Below are positions 56,069 through 64,000 of a stretch of DNA of 64,000 nt, piece after piece (the first letter of the stretch is position 1; each line of letters starts with the position of its first letter). This stretch comes from Porphyromonadaceae bacterium H1 (GTDB taxonomy: Bacteria; Bacteroidota; Bacteroidia; Bacteroidales; Paludibacteraceae), in assembly GCA_001653155.1 (NCBI GenBank), contig BDEJ01000010.1:1-64000 (forward strand), given 5' to 3'. The translations under genes were made by a program, and so were the position numbers. The notes beneath the pieces are model-generated. The model made no database searches. It saw only the letters and a program-made list of their open reading frames with translations, and was not told the DNA's origin.

Positions 56069-56320
56069 ATGGGTATTTTATCATGGATTATCTTAGGCTT
56101 GCTGGCCGGTTTGATTGCCAGAGCTATTCGTCCGGGCAAAGATCCCGGAGGTTGGATTGCAGCTATTATTATCGGTCTCTTAGGAGCGGTAGTTGGTGGA
56201 TGGATTGGCTCGGCATTAGGCTGGGGAGCGGTGAATGAGTTCAGCATCAGAACACTTCTTCTGTCCATAGGAGGAGCGGTGATTGTGTTATGGATTTTCT
56301 CCCTTTTCAGAAAGAAGTAG
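56069..56320 (+). CDS. GlsB/YeaQ/YmgE-type small stress membrane protein
   Basis: An 83-residue protein with three membrane helices and a high Gly content, e.g. LGLLAGLIARAIRPGKDPGGW and IIGLLGAVVGGWIG. This is the transglycosylase-associated-protein family, which has no enzyme activity shown in these small forms. Some members are stress-induced. It is followed by a strong terminator and is likely a single-gene unit. Confidence 0.85.
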   Translation: MGILSWIILGLLAGLIARAIRPGKDPGGWIAAIIIGLLGAVVGGWIGSALGWGAVNEFSIRTLLLSIGGAVIVLWIFSLFRKK

Positions 56321-56347
56321 TCGATCTGCATCATTTGAAACGATAAG

Positions 56348-56382
56348 AAAGGGAGCTGCCTCAAAACGAGGCAGCTCCCTTT
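56348..56382 (+). terminator. Terminator after the GlsB-like gene
   Basis: A perfect 15-bp stem, AAAGGGAGCTGCCTC (56348-56362) with its complement (56368-56382), around a 5-nt loop. It lies 27 bp after the stop codon. Only a short T stretch follows it. Confidence 0.85.
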
Positions 56383-56481
56383 GTATCTGCTTGTTCACTG
56401 TGCATGCAAGGAGTCTTCGCCCTGCTTTGTCTTCTGGAACTGTCAGTAATCAAAAAAAGCTTTGCACTAAGCTCCAAAACT

Positions 56482-56527
56482 AAAAATCCAAGCCTTGCAA
56501 GGAGGTCCTTGAAGGCTTGGATTTTTT
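56482..56527. terminator. Convergent terminator, GlsB-like gene versus nifJ
   Basis: A long hairpin: an outer 15-bp stem (56482-56496 with 56512-56526) and an inner 6-bp stem (56498-56503 with 56506-56511) separated by one bulged G. T residues run out of the stem on both strands, so it probably ends the nifJ transcript from the right and backs up the GlsB terminator from the left. Between the two hairpins (56383-56481) I see no gene. Confidence 0.8.
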
Positions 56528-56586
56528 AGTATCTCTTTCCGATTAAGTCCGTGACAACTTATTCGGAGAGAGAGTTTAGTTGGCTT

Positions 56587-59500
56587 TTAGTCCTCGAAAC
56601 TTTGTTCAGCCATGCGGCGATATTGTTTGTAGCGCCAGCGGGCATTGGCTTCGGCGGCTTGGAAGAGTTCTTCCGCTTCGGCAGGGAACTGTTTCTGAAG
56701 GGCTGTGTAACGTACTTCTCCTTTTAGGAAGCTTTGGAACTTGCTCCAGTCGGGCTCTTTGGAGTCGAGCTGCATCGGGTTTTGTCCTTCGGCTTCGCGT
56801 TCGGGGTTGTAACGATAGAGTTGCCAGTATCCGCATTCCACAGCAAGCTTTTGTTCCTCCTGCGCTTTTCCCATTCCGGCACGTAAACCGTGGCTGATAC
56901 AGGGCGAGTAAGCAATTACGATGGAGGGACCGTTGTAGGCTTCGGCCTCGCGGATGGCTTTGAGGGTTTGTGCCTGATTAGCACCTTGTGCTACCTGTGC
57001 TACATATACATATCCGTAGGTAGCGGCTATCATACCGAGGTCTTTCTTCCGGATGCGTTTTCCGGCTGCGGCAAATTTAGCCACAGCACCCACGGGTGTT
57101 GCTTTGGAAGCTTGTCCTCCGGTATTGGAGTACACTTCGGTGTCGAGGATGAGGATATTCACATTTTTTCCGGATGCGATAACGTGATCCAATCCGCCGA
57201 AGCCGATATCGTAAGCCCATCCGTCCCCTCCGATAATCCATTGCGATTGTTTAACAAGGTACTGGGTGAGTCCTGCCAATTCGCGGCTGTAGGGATCGCT
57301 TGCAGCTTTCACTTTGGGAGTGATGCGTTTCTCCAGTTCGAGAGTCTTGTCTCCGTCTTCCTTGTGTTCAATCCATTCGGTGAAGAGGCTTTGGAGTTCT
57401 TCGTCGGCTATTTGTCCGCTTTCGAGAGCGTTTTTCATAATACGCTCGATGCGGTTGCGCATTTGCTCAGCAGCGAATACCATACCCAATCCGTACTCGG
57501 CATTGTCTTCGAAGAGCGAGTTACCCCATGCCGGTCCGCGTCCGTCGGCATTCATGGAGTAGGGGGTCGATGGAGCGGATGCGGAATATATCGACGAACA
57601 TCCGGTGGCGTTGGCTATCATCTGGCGTTCACCGAAAAGCTGTGTAACAAGTTTCAGATAAGGCGTTTCACCACATCCGGCACAAGCTCCCGAAAACTCG
57701 AAGAGAGGTGTAGCGAACTGTGAGTTCTTAACTGTAGCCTTGATGTCCACTTGGGCTTGCTTGCTGCTTACTTCGCTTACACAGTAGTCCCAATTGCGCT
57801 GGTTGTCGTATTGGGTCTCGATGGGTACCATTTCGAGGGCTTTTTGTCCTTTCTTTCCGGGACATACATCCACACAGTTGTCGCATCCCATACAGTCGAG
57901 AACGTCCACTTGAATACGGAAGGCCGTGCCTTCGAAGCCGCGTCCGGTGGTCTTGAGGGTTTCCTTGGCAAATGGAGCTTTGGCCAATTCGCTTTCGTTT
58001 AGTACGAAGGGACGTATGGCGGCGTGCGGACAAACGTAGGCACACTGATTACACTGTATGCAGTTGTCCATATCCCAAACGGGGACTTTTGCTGCTACAC
58101 CGCGCTTTTCGTACTGTGCGGTTCCGGCATCCCAGGTTCCGTCTTCGCGTCCTTTGAAAGCTGAAACAGGTAAGTTGTCGCCGGCCTGGGCATTGATTAC
58201 GTGTACGATGTTTTTTACAAAGTCGGGTTCGTCGTTCCGGATCAGCTCATCTTCGGCAGGCAGGTTAGCCCATTCGGCCGGGATGTCTATTTTGACATAT
58301 TCGCCGCCACGGTCCACAGCTGCGTAGTTTTTCTTCACTACGTCTTCACCTTTCTTTCCGTAGGACTTGTTAATCATGTACTTCATCTGCTCTACAGCCA
58401 ACTCGTAGGGAATTACGTTCGTAATCTTGAAGAAAGCCGACTGAAGGATGGTGTTCGTACGATTGCCTAATCCTATTTCCAGAGCAATATTGGTAGCATC
58501 GATGGTGTACAGCGTGATGTTGTTTTTGGCCAGATAGCGCTTCACGTTGTTAGGCAGGTTGGCTAGTACTTCTTCTTTGTTCCATACGGTGTTCAGAAGC
58601 ATGGTTCCGTTCTTTTTCAAGCCTTTGGTCACATCGTAGAGGCGCAGGTATACTTGTACGTGACAAGCTACAAAGTCGGGAGTGTTCACCAAATAGGTCG
58701 AACGTATCGGATGGTCGCCGAAACGCAAGTGCGAACAAGTGAAGCCACCCGATTTTTTTGAGTCGTAGGAGAAATAAGCCTGGCAATATTTGTCCGTATT
58801 ATCGCCAATGATCTTGATGGAGTTTTTGTTGGCTCCTACAGTACCGTCGGCTCCCAATCCGTAGAATTTCGCTTCGTAGGTGCCTGCTGCTCCCATGGGT
58901 ATCTCTTCTTTCAGAGGCAGGGAGGTGAAGGTAATGTCGTCTACGATACCTACGGTAAAATGATTTTTAGGTTCTTTCATGGCCAAATTCTCATAAATGG
59001 CCAGTACTTGTGCCGGTGTAAAGTCTTTCGACGAGAGTCCGTAACGTCCACCCACTACGATGGGGGCGTTTTCACGACCGTAGAGCACGTCTTTTACATC
59101 GAGGTAGAGGGGTTCTCCGCCGGCTCCGGGTTCTTTCGTGCGGTCGAGTACACAGAGACGCTTGGTTGTTTCGGGTAGTACCGAAAGGAAGTGTTTGGCC
59201 GAGAAAGGACGGTACAGGTGTACGGATATCAATCCGACCTTTTCCCCTTTCGCACGCAGGTGGTCGATACCTTCACGGATAGCCTCCGTACTGGAACCCA
59301 TCGACACAATAACGCGATCCGCATCGGGTGCACCGTAGTAATCGAAGAGGCCGTATTTGCGTCCGGTGATGGCGCTCAGTTTCTCGAGGTAGTCTTCCAC
59401 CACTTCGGGTACTACATCGTAAAAGGCGTTGCTGGCCTCGCGCGCCTGAAAGTAAATGTCGGGGTTTTGTGCTGTGCCGCGTACAACGGGATGTTCGGGG

Positions 59501-60132
59501 TTGAGGGCCCGCTTGCGGAAGGCGTCGAGAGCATCGCGATCGAGCAGAGCCTGAACGGCTTCTTCGTCTATGACCTCAATCTTCTGTATCTCGTGTGAGG
59601 TACGGAAGCCGTCGAAGAAATGTACGAAGGGTACTCGGGTTTTGATAGCCGCCAGGTGTGCTATGGCTGCCAAGTCCATTACTTCCTGTACCGATCCGGT
59701 GGCAAACATGGCACATCCGGTTTGGCGTACGGCCATGACGTCCTGATGGTCGCCGAAGATGGAGAGTGCGTGCGAAGCCAATGCACGAGCCGACACGTGG
59801 TAAACACCCGGCAATAATTCTCCGGCTACTTTGTACATGTTCGGGATCATCAGCAGCAGCCCTTGTGAAGCGGTGAAGGTTGTTCCCAAGGCCCCGGCTT
59901 GCAAAGTACCGTGCATGGCAGCTGCAGCGCCGGCTTCGGACTGCATCTCCTGTACTTGGACCGTTTCACCAAACATGTTCTTACGTCCTGTGGCCGACCA
60001 TTCGTCCACGTATTCTGCCATGGTAGACGAAGGTGTGATCGGATAGATGGCGGCTACCTCACTGAACATGTAGGCAATGTGTGCTGCCGCCTGATTTCCG
60101 TCACAAGTCAAAAATTTCTTGGTTTTAGTCAT
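56587..60132 (-). CDS. nifJ: Pyruvate:ferredoxin (flavodoxin) oxidoreductase
   Basis: An 1181-residue single-chain PFOR that converts pyruvate + CoA to acetyl-CoA + CO2 with reduced ferredoxin. In order it has the pyrimidine-binding N-terminal part (AYMFSEVAAIYPITPSSTMAEY), the gamma-type middle, two [4Fe-4S] motifs (CIQCNQCAYVCP and CMGCDNCVDVCPG), CAGCGETPY, and the thiamine diphosphate region GDGWAYDIGFGGLDHV. Length is normal. The reduced ferredoxin it makes is a plausible electron source for the NuoEFG-less complex. A 158-bp gap separates it from the AAA ATPase gene upstream. Confidence 0.97.
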   Translation of the reverse strand: MTKTKKFLTCDGNQAAAHIAYMFSEVAAIYPITPSSTMAEYVDEWSATGRKNMFGETVQVQEMQSEAGAAAAMHGTLQAGALGTTFTASQGLLLMIPNMYKVAGELLPGVYHVSARALASHALSIFGDHQDVMAVRQTGCAMFATGSVQEVMDLAAIAHLAAIKTRVPFVHFFDGFRTSHEIQKIEVIDEEAVQALLDRDALDAFRKRALNPEHPVVRGTAQNPDIYFQAREASNAFYDVVPEVVEDYLEKLSAITGRKYGLFDYYGAPDADRVIVSMGSSTEAIREGIDHLRAKGEKVGLISVHLYRPFSAKHFLSVLPETTKRLCVLDRTKEPGAGGEPLYLDVKDVLYGRENAPIVVGGRYGLSSKDFTPAQVLAIYENLAMKEPKNHFTVGIVDDITFTSLPLKEEIPMGAAGTYEAKFYGLGADGTVGANKNSIKIIGDNTDKYCQAYFSYDSKKSGGFTCSHLRFGDHPIRSTYLVNTPDFVACHVQVYLRLYDVTKGLKKNGTMLLNTVWNKEEVLANLPNNVKRYLAKNNITLYTIDATNIALEIGLGNRTNTILQSAFFKITNVIPYELAVEQMKYMINKSYGKKGEDVVKKNYAAVDRGGEYVKIDIPAEWANLPAEDELIRNDEPDFVKNIVHVINAQAGDNLPVSAFKGREDGTWDAGTAQYEKRGVAAKVPVWDMDNCIQCNQCAYVCPHAAIRPFVLNESELAKAPFAKETLKTTGRGFEGTAFRIQVDVLDCMGCDNCVDVCPGKKGQKALEMVPIETQYDNQRNWDYCVSEVSSKQAQVDIKATVKNSQFATPLFEFSGACAGCGETPYLKLVTQLFGERQMIANATGCSSIYSASAPSTPYSMNADGRGPAWGNSLFEDNAEYGLGMVFAAEQMRNRIERIMKNALESGQIADEELQSLFTEWIEHKEDGDKTLELEKRITPKVKAASDPYSRELAGLTQYLVKQSQWIIGGDGWAYDIGFGGLDHVIASGKNVNILILDTEVYSNTGGQASKATPVGAVAKFAAAGKRIRKKDLGMIAATYGYVYVAQVAQGANQAQTLKAIREAEAYNGPSIVIAYSPCISHGLRAGMGKAQEEQKLAVECGYWQLYRYNPEREAEGQNPMQLDSKEPDWSKFQSFLKGEVRYTALQKQFPAEAEELFQAAEANARWRYKQYRRMAEQSFED

Positions 60133-60290
60133 TTTAGTTAGTTGTTTTTTAGGCTTCTGAATCCTTTCAAAACTCCTTGCCGGGGAGCCTTGCCGGTTTC
60201 CGAAAGCGGTTGTTTGTAATTATTATGTAATGTTGTTGTCTGTAAAGGCCCTTCTTCGGTCTGTGCTAATCGCTTCGGGGCTATGCTTTT

Positions 60291-61469
60291 TCAATATAAA
60301 AATCCGAATAACCAGATCGGTATTTCCTTACCGGCTCCTACTTCAATGTCGTCCATAGCATAAAACAAATTTGGGTCTCGTTTGGTTTGTTGCCGTTGTT
60401 TTTGATAGACAAAATTATGCTGCTGATCGATGCAAAAATCGGCCTGCATCTGTCCTGTGTTTATCTTATGACGGGCGTGTAGAGCATTGTACAGGAAGGT
60501 GCGGCGTTCGATGGCCTTGTCCACGTTTCCGGGACTTATGGCATGCATCAGATTGCTGTTGTGTACGTATATTCGGTTGGGTTTCTTCGGAAAATCATCC
60601 CCATTGCTGTAAAGCAGATTCAGCAACCGGGCATCTTTTAAATATTTGATGTAGTTCATGATGGTTGCTCTCGAAGTCTCTATCTCGGTGCTTAAATTGC
60701 TTACGTTAGGTGCAGAGGGAGCTGCATTCATCAAGATATACAACAGTTTCCGTATTTTGCTGAGGTACTTCAGTTCTATTTGTTTGATGAGCAGGATGTC
60801 CACTTCGAGCATCATATTCATGGTCTTGAGCAAATTTTCGGAAAAGTTGCGTTTTTCCATGAAAAAAGGGTAGTAGCCGTGATGCAAGTAGGCGGCGAAA
60901 TGTTCGAGAGGACGTGCCGTTGCGGTTATTTCCTGGGCTATGGCAACGTGATTGCTTAGTATTTCGTCGAGGGAGTAGGCCGGAAAGTTATTTCCGGTGT
61001 AAAAATTCAGATACTCGCGAAAGGAGAAACCGCGGAGGTTGTAAAGCGAGACGATGTCGCTGATGTCGTGATTATCTTCTATCAGCCTCATTACCGATGA
61101 TCCGGAAAAGACTATGTGTAATTCCGGAAAGCGGTCGTAGCATTCGCGCAATTCCTGTGACCAGTTTTCGTATTTGAAAGTTTGGTCTATCAACAGGCTG
61201 CGTCCTCCTTGACGGTAAAACTGCTCGGCAAAGTCAACCAAGCGATGCTGGGTGAAGTAGAAGTTGTTAAAGTTGATGTAGAGGCAGCAGCGATCCGTTC
61301 CGAATTTCTCTTTGGCGTACTGTAAGAGGAAGGTGGTTTTTCCCACTCCGCGGCTGCCTTTGATACCGATCAGGCGTTGCGACCAGTCGATTTCGTCCAT
61401 GAGTAAACGCCTCACCGGCGACTCCACGTGCTCAACCAGATATTTGTGGGTTCTGTAAAATGCTTCCAT
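60291..61469 (-). CDS. AAA_14/DUF4143-type ATPase
   Basis: A 392-residue ATPase with Walker A GSRGVGKTT in the first 50 residues, a sensor-like HIVFSGSSVMRL, and a C-terminal part that resembles the DUF4143 nuclease-like or DNA-binding-linked domain (SNLSTEIETSRATIMNYIKYLKDARLL gives a winged-helix look). These proteins are common, often variable accessory genes in Bacteroidales, and their roles are not settled. It has its own promoter at 61485-61514. Confidence 0.82.
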   Translation of the reverse strand: MEAFYRTHKYLVEHVESPVRRLLMDEIDWSQRLIGIKGSRGVGKTTFLLQYAKEKFGTDRCCLYINFNNFYFTQHRLVDFAEQFYRQGGRSLLIDQTFKYENWSQELRECYDRFPELHIVFSGSSVMRLIEDNHDISDIVSLYNLRGFSFREYLNFYTGNNFPAYSLDEILSNHVAIAQEITATARPLEHFAAYLHHGYYPFFMEKRNFSENLLKTMNMMLEVDILLIKQIELKYLSKIRKLLYILMNAAPSAPNVSNLSTEIETSRATIMNYIKYLKDARLLNLLYSNGDDFPKKPNRIYVHNSNLMHAISPGNVDKAIERRTFLYNALHARHKINTGQMQADFCIDQQHNFVYQKQRQQTKRDPNLFYAMDDIEVGAGKEIPIWLFGFLY

Positions 61470-61484
61470 AGAAAATCACCCTGC

Positions 61485-61514
61485 AAAAGTACAACAAAAA
61501 AATATTTTTGCAAA
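61485..61514 (-). promoter_or_regulatory. Promoter of the AAA ATPase gene
   Basis: Minus-strand TTTG (61514-61511), an 18-bp spacer and TACTTTTG (61492-61485), 15 bp before the start codon. Both elements fit the phylum consensus. Confidence 0.5.
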
Positions 61515-61589
61515 GTGGGGATTGCAAAAATATGTTTATGTGTCTATTCCGAATTGACTCTTTTGCTTTGCTTCTATTTTTTGAATCTG

Positions 61590-62465
61590 CTACAGGACGT
61601 TCAGTATTTGTTCTTTAATTTGTTCGAGTTCGTCCTTCATTTGTACCACGCGCTTTTGTATCTCGCTGTGGTTGGCTTTGGAGCCCAAGGTGTTGATCTC
61701 GCGTCCGATTTCCTGTGCAATGAAGCCGAGTTTTTTGCCCGGAGCCGGGTCGGATTCGAGGGTTTCGATGAAGTAGCGCAAGTGGTTGCTTAACCGTACT
61801 TTCTCTTCACTGATGTCCAGTTTTTCGATGTAGAAAATCAGCTCTTGCTCCAAGCGGTTGCTGTCGTACTCGATTTTCCCCGAGAGGCTTTGCAGGTTTT
61901 CGTCCAGACGGCTTTTGATTTTATCGATACGTTCGGCTTCGAAGGGAGCTATTTCTTTGAGCAGGCTTTCGATGGCAGCTATATTTCGGCGGAAGACCGT
62001 TTCGAGGCTTTTGCCTTCCTGCCGGCGAAAGCTTTTCAGCTCGGATAGGGCCCGGGATAGGGTTTCTTTCACAACCTGCCACTCCTCTTCGTTGCTTTCT
62101 TCGTTTTCGCTTTTCATTACTTCGGGCAGGCGCAAGAGGGTTTCCATCCAGTTGAAGGGGAGGGGGATGCCCGTTGTTTCCGATATCTTGTTGATTTGTT
62201 CGTAGTAGGAAGTAAGCACATGAGGGTTGATGCATGTGGATGCACCTTGTTGCGAGTTGTCGATGTAGAGCGCCAGGTCGATTTTTCCGCGTTCGAGGGC
62301 TTGCGCCAGTTCGTTACGCAGTTCGATGTCCTTCTGGCGGTAACGTGGGGCTATTCGGGTTGCTATGTCAGCCTGTTTGCTGTTGAGCGATTTGATTTCG
62401 ACCGTTATTTTTTTGTTTTCGTAGTCGCAAGAGGCTTTTCCGAAGCCGGTCATCGATTGTATCAT
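61590..62465 (-). CDS. YicC-family protein
   Basis: A 291-residue cytoplasmic protein. It begins with MTGFGKASCDYENKKITVEIKSLNSK, the hallmark start of the YicC N-terminal domain, and ends with the DUF1732 C-terminal segment FIAQEIGREINTLGSKA. YicC proteins have been reported as endoribonucleases; that activity is not shown here. The gene starts 104 bp from the stop of maeB on the same strand. Confidence 0.92.
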   Translation of the reverse strand: MIQSMTGFGKASCDYENKKITVEIKSLNSKQADIATRIAPRYRQKDIELRNELAQALERGKIDLALYIDNSQQGASTCINPHVLTSYYEQINKISETTGIPLPFNWMETLLRLPEVMKSENEESNEEEWQVVKETLSRALSELKSFRRQEGKSLETVFRRNIAAIESLLKEIAPFEAERIDKIKSRLDENLQSLSGKIEYDSNRLEQELIFYIEKLDISEEKVRLSNHLRYFIETLESDPAPGKKLGFIAQEIGREINTLGSKANHSEIQKRVVQMKDELEQIKEQILNVL

Positions 62466-62501
62466 ATTGATATCTTCTTCTGTTTTTTAGTTAGTGCGCC
62501 A

Positions 62502-62509
62502 CAAAAGTA
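62502..62509 (-). promoter_or_regulatory. -7 box (TACTTTTG) upstream of yicC
   Basis: Minus-strand TACTTTTG, matching TAnnTTTG, 36 bp before the YicC start. No TTTG is seen at -33. Confidence 0.4.
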
Positions 62510-62532
62510 ATGCTTTTTTGCGACAGGAGAAG

Positions 62533-62571
62533 AAATAATTTAGGCTGCCCATTGGACAGCCTAAATTATTT
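62533..62571. terminator. Hairpin at the 3' end of maeB
   Basis: A perfect 15-bp stem: AAATAATTTAGGCTG (62533-62547) pairs with its complement (62557-62571), around a loop with two further pairs. Its right arm reaches into the maeB stop codon (TAA, minus strand, 62570-62572). A weak T-rich stretch follows on the minus strand. Confidence 0.7.
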
Positions 62572-64000
62572 AGTTTGTCTTTTCGCACTGTCGGCGTTGC
62601 TCTTCTACGGCAGCATCCAATACGGCTATGGCCGTCATGTTTACGATGTCCTGTACGGAGCTTTCAACATCGAGGATGTGTATGGGTTTCTTCAGTCCCA
62701 ACTGTATGGGGCCTACGCATCCCGTTACTCCTGTCTCAGCCAGCATCCTGTAGGTAATGTTGGCCGAGCTGACGTTGGGAAAGATCAGGGTATTCACCTT
62801 TTTGTCCTTAAGAGTGGTGAAAGGATATTTCTTTTCACGGAGTTTGCGGTTGAGGGCAAAATTTACCTGCATCTCTCCATCTACAAGAATGTTGGGATAG
62901 TCGCGATGGAGTATTTCTACGGCACGGTGTACGGACTGCGCTCCGGGGCTTTCTTCCGAGCCGAAATTCGAGCAGGAGAGCATGGCGATCACGGGATCGT
63001 GGGCAAAAAAGCGTACGGCCTCGTGTGTGAGCTTCGTTATTTCCACCAGCTCTTCGGTTGTCGGGTTTCGGGTGAAAAGCGTATCGGCCAAAAAGAGAGT
63101 TCCTTTCTTTGTGTTGAGTATCTGCATGGCAGCTATGGTTTTTCCCTTTCGTACGCCGATGATGTCGCGGGCTGCTTTGATGGTGTCGGAATAGTTGCTG
63201 TACACGCCGGTGATAAGGGCATCGGCTTGTCCGGTCTCCACCATCATCATGCCGAAGTAATTTCGTTCGTACATTTTTTCTACGGCTTCGTTGTAGCTGA
63301 TACCTTCGCGACTTTTCTTTTCGGAGAGGTAGCGGGCGAATTCGATGCGTCGTTTCTCTTCGCGATCGTGTCGCAGGTTGATGATTTCGATGCCGGTGAG
63401 GTCGATGTCGTTCTCGAGGGCTGTTTTGGCTATTTTCTCTTCGTTACCCAGCAGGATGGGATAGCAGATTTTTTCGGCCAAAGCCATTTCGGCTGCTTTG
63501 AGCATGTTTACGTGGTTGGATTCGGTAAATACAACACGTTTCGGGTTCTGGCGAGCGCTTTCGAAGAAGCGGCGCAGCATTTTATTGTCGATGCCCATAC
63601 GTTTGCGCAACTGTGTTTGATAGGCTTCCCAGTCGCTAATAGGGATGCGTGCCACCCCCGAATCCATAGCGGCTTTGGCTACGGCGGGAGCTACGGTGAG
63701 CAAGAGGCGCGGGTCGAGAGGTTTGGGAATGATGTACTCCGGTCCGAAACGGATTTGCCTGGTGTTGTAGGCTGAGTTTACTACATCGGGCACGGGCTTT
63801 TTGGTGAGTTCGGCAATGGCACGTACGGCGGCAACCTTCATTTCTTCGTTGATGCAGGTAGCTCCCGAGTCCAGTGCTCCCCGGAATATGTAAGGGAAGC
63901 CCAATACGTTGTTTATCTGGTTCGGATAGTCGGAACGGCCGGTGGCGAAAATCAGATCTTTCCGAGCCTCCATAGCATCCTCGTAAGAGATTTCGGGATT
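62570..64000 (-). CDS. maeB: NADP-dependent malic enzyme, MaeB-type (cut at window edge)
   Basis: At least 476 residues of a longer enzyme; its 5' part lies beyond 64000, where the frame stays open. It decarboxylates malate to pyruvate. The visible N-side has the NAD(P)-binding malic-enzyme core (DLIFATGRSDYPNQINNVLGFPYIFRGALD). From about residue 170 of the visible part comes a phosphotransacetylase-like domain (FTESNHVNMLKAAEMAL, GVYSNYSDTIKAARDIIG), which in MaeB proteins has a regulatory role. It is followed by a hairpin and then yicC. Confidence 0.94.
   Translation of the reverse strand, partial: NPEISYEDAMEARKDLIFATGRSDYPNQINNVLGFPYIFRGALDSGATCINEEMKVAAVRAIAELTKKPVPDVVNSAYNTRQIRFGPEYIIPKPLDPRLLLTVAPAVAKAAMDSGVARIPISDWEAYQTQLRKRMGIDNKMLRRFFESARQNPKRVVFTESNHVNMLKAAEMALAEKICYPILLGNEEKIAKTALENDIDLTGIEIINLRHDREEKRRIEFARYLSEKKSREGISYNEAVEKMYERNYFGMMMVETGQADALITGVYSNYSDTIKAARDIIGVRKGKTIAAMQILNTKKGTLFLADTLFTRNPTTEELVEITKLTHEAVRFFAHDPVIAMLSCSNFGSEESPGAQSVHRAVEILHRDYPNILVDGEMQVNFALNRKLREKKYPFTTLKDKKVNTLIFPNVSSANITYRMLAETGVTGCVGPIQLGLKKPIHILDVESSVQDIVNMTAIAVLDAAVEEQRRQCEKTN

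Noticed and set aside
60133-60290. Promoter or riboswitch between the AAA ATPase gene and nifJ
   Set aside because: A repeated CCTTGCCGG segment is present, but no TAnnTTTG box or consistent fold could be supported.
62510-63775. 421-codon plus-strand frame antisense to maeB
   Set aside because: Shadow of the malic enzyme gene; rich in Gly/Val/Phe without motifs; the minus-strand product is certain.

Overview
The window reads as chromosomal core DNA of a member of the Bacteroidota, most likely order Bacteroidales (Tannerella/Porphyromonas/Bacteroides-like; genus not resolved). The evidence is a GldD lipoprotein, a Bat (aerotolerance) operon, an NADH-dehydrogenase-like nuo operon without nuoEFG, an exbB-exbD-exbD-tonB cluster, a one-piece pyruvate:ferredoxin oxidoreductase, and recurring promoter -7 boxes of the Bacteroidota type TAnnTTTG (often TATCTTTG). 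I see no rRNA, tRNA, CRISPR array, transposase, phage gene or plasmid function.

Layout. 1-395: thirteen exact-length 21-bp tandem repeats, then an A/T-rich gap. 396-4867 (+): a Big2 lipoprotein, a small membrane protein, GldD, a phosphopantetheinyl transferase, a geranylgeranylglyceryl-phosphate synthase-family prenyltransferase and an alpha/beta hydrolase; the left part is visibly GC-rich. 4976-6147 (-): adk and hpt. 6305-16779 (-): nuoABCDHIJKLMN, with hairpins in most of its longer spacers. 16996-18447 (-): an outer-membrane-type protein and a lipoprotein. 18649-27266 (-): ABC-F ATPase, dapA, a DUF6913-type protein, ligA, a GH29 fucosidase and a FemAB/GNAT-like transferase. 27453-32157 (+): rimP-nusA-infB. 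32420-39908 (+): exbB, exbD, exbD2, tonB, a small membrane protein, a PstS-like lipoprotein, a TPR protein and a DEAD-box helicase. 40075-45512 (+): leader-controlled leuA-leuC-leuD plus a second LeuA/CimA-type synthase. 45527-54467 (-): moxR, a DUF58 gene, a membrane protein, batA-E and a Fur-family gene. 54673-64000: sensor kinase (-), GlsB-like protein (+), nifJ (-), AAA ATPase (-), yicC (-) and a truncated maeB (-).

How the parts work together. PFOR, the EFG-less complex I and the TonB energiser outline an anaerobic metabolism in which reduced ferredoxin may feed a proton-pumping complex and the gradient energises outer-membrane transport; that link is inference. The Bat cluster is a MoxR/von Willebrand factor A envelope stress module. 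The leu cluster makes leucine precursors but has no leuB beside it.

The most interesting signal is upstream of leuA at 40075-40268. It has a clear promoter, a 23-codon leader peptide with 8 Leu and 5 Ile codons, a 7-bp antiterminator pairing that begins in the leader's stop codon, and a 15-bp terminator hairpin with a T-run: a complete transcription attenuator in a Bacteroidota genome. Other points worth a look are the repeat that stays open in several frames, a long hairpin at the predicted 5' end of the rimP-nusA-infB mRNA, and the hairpins in the nuo operon.
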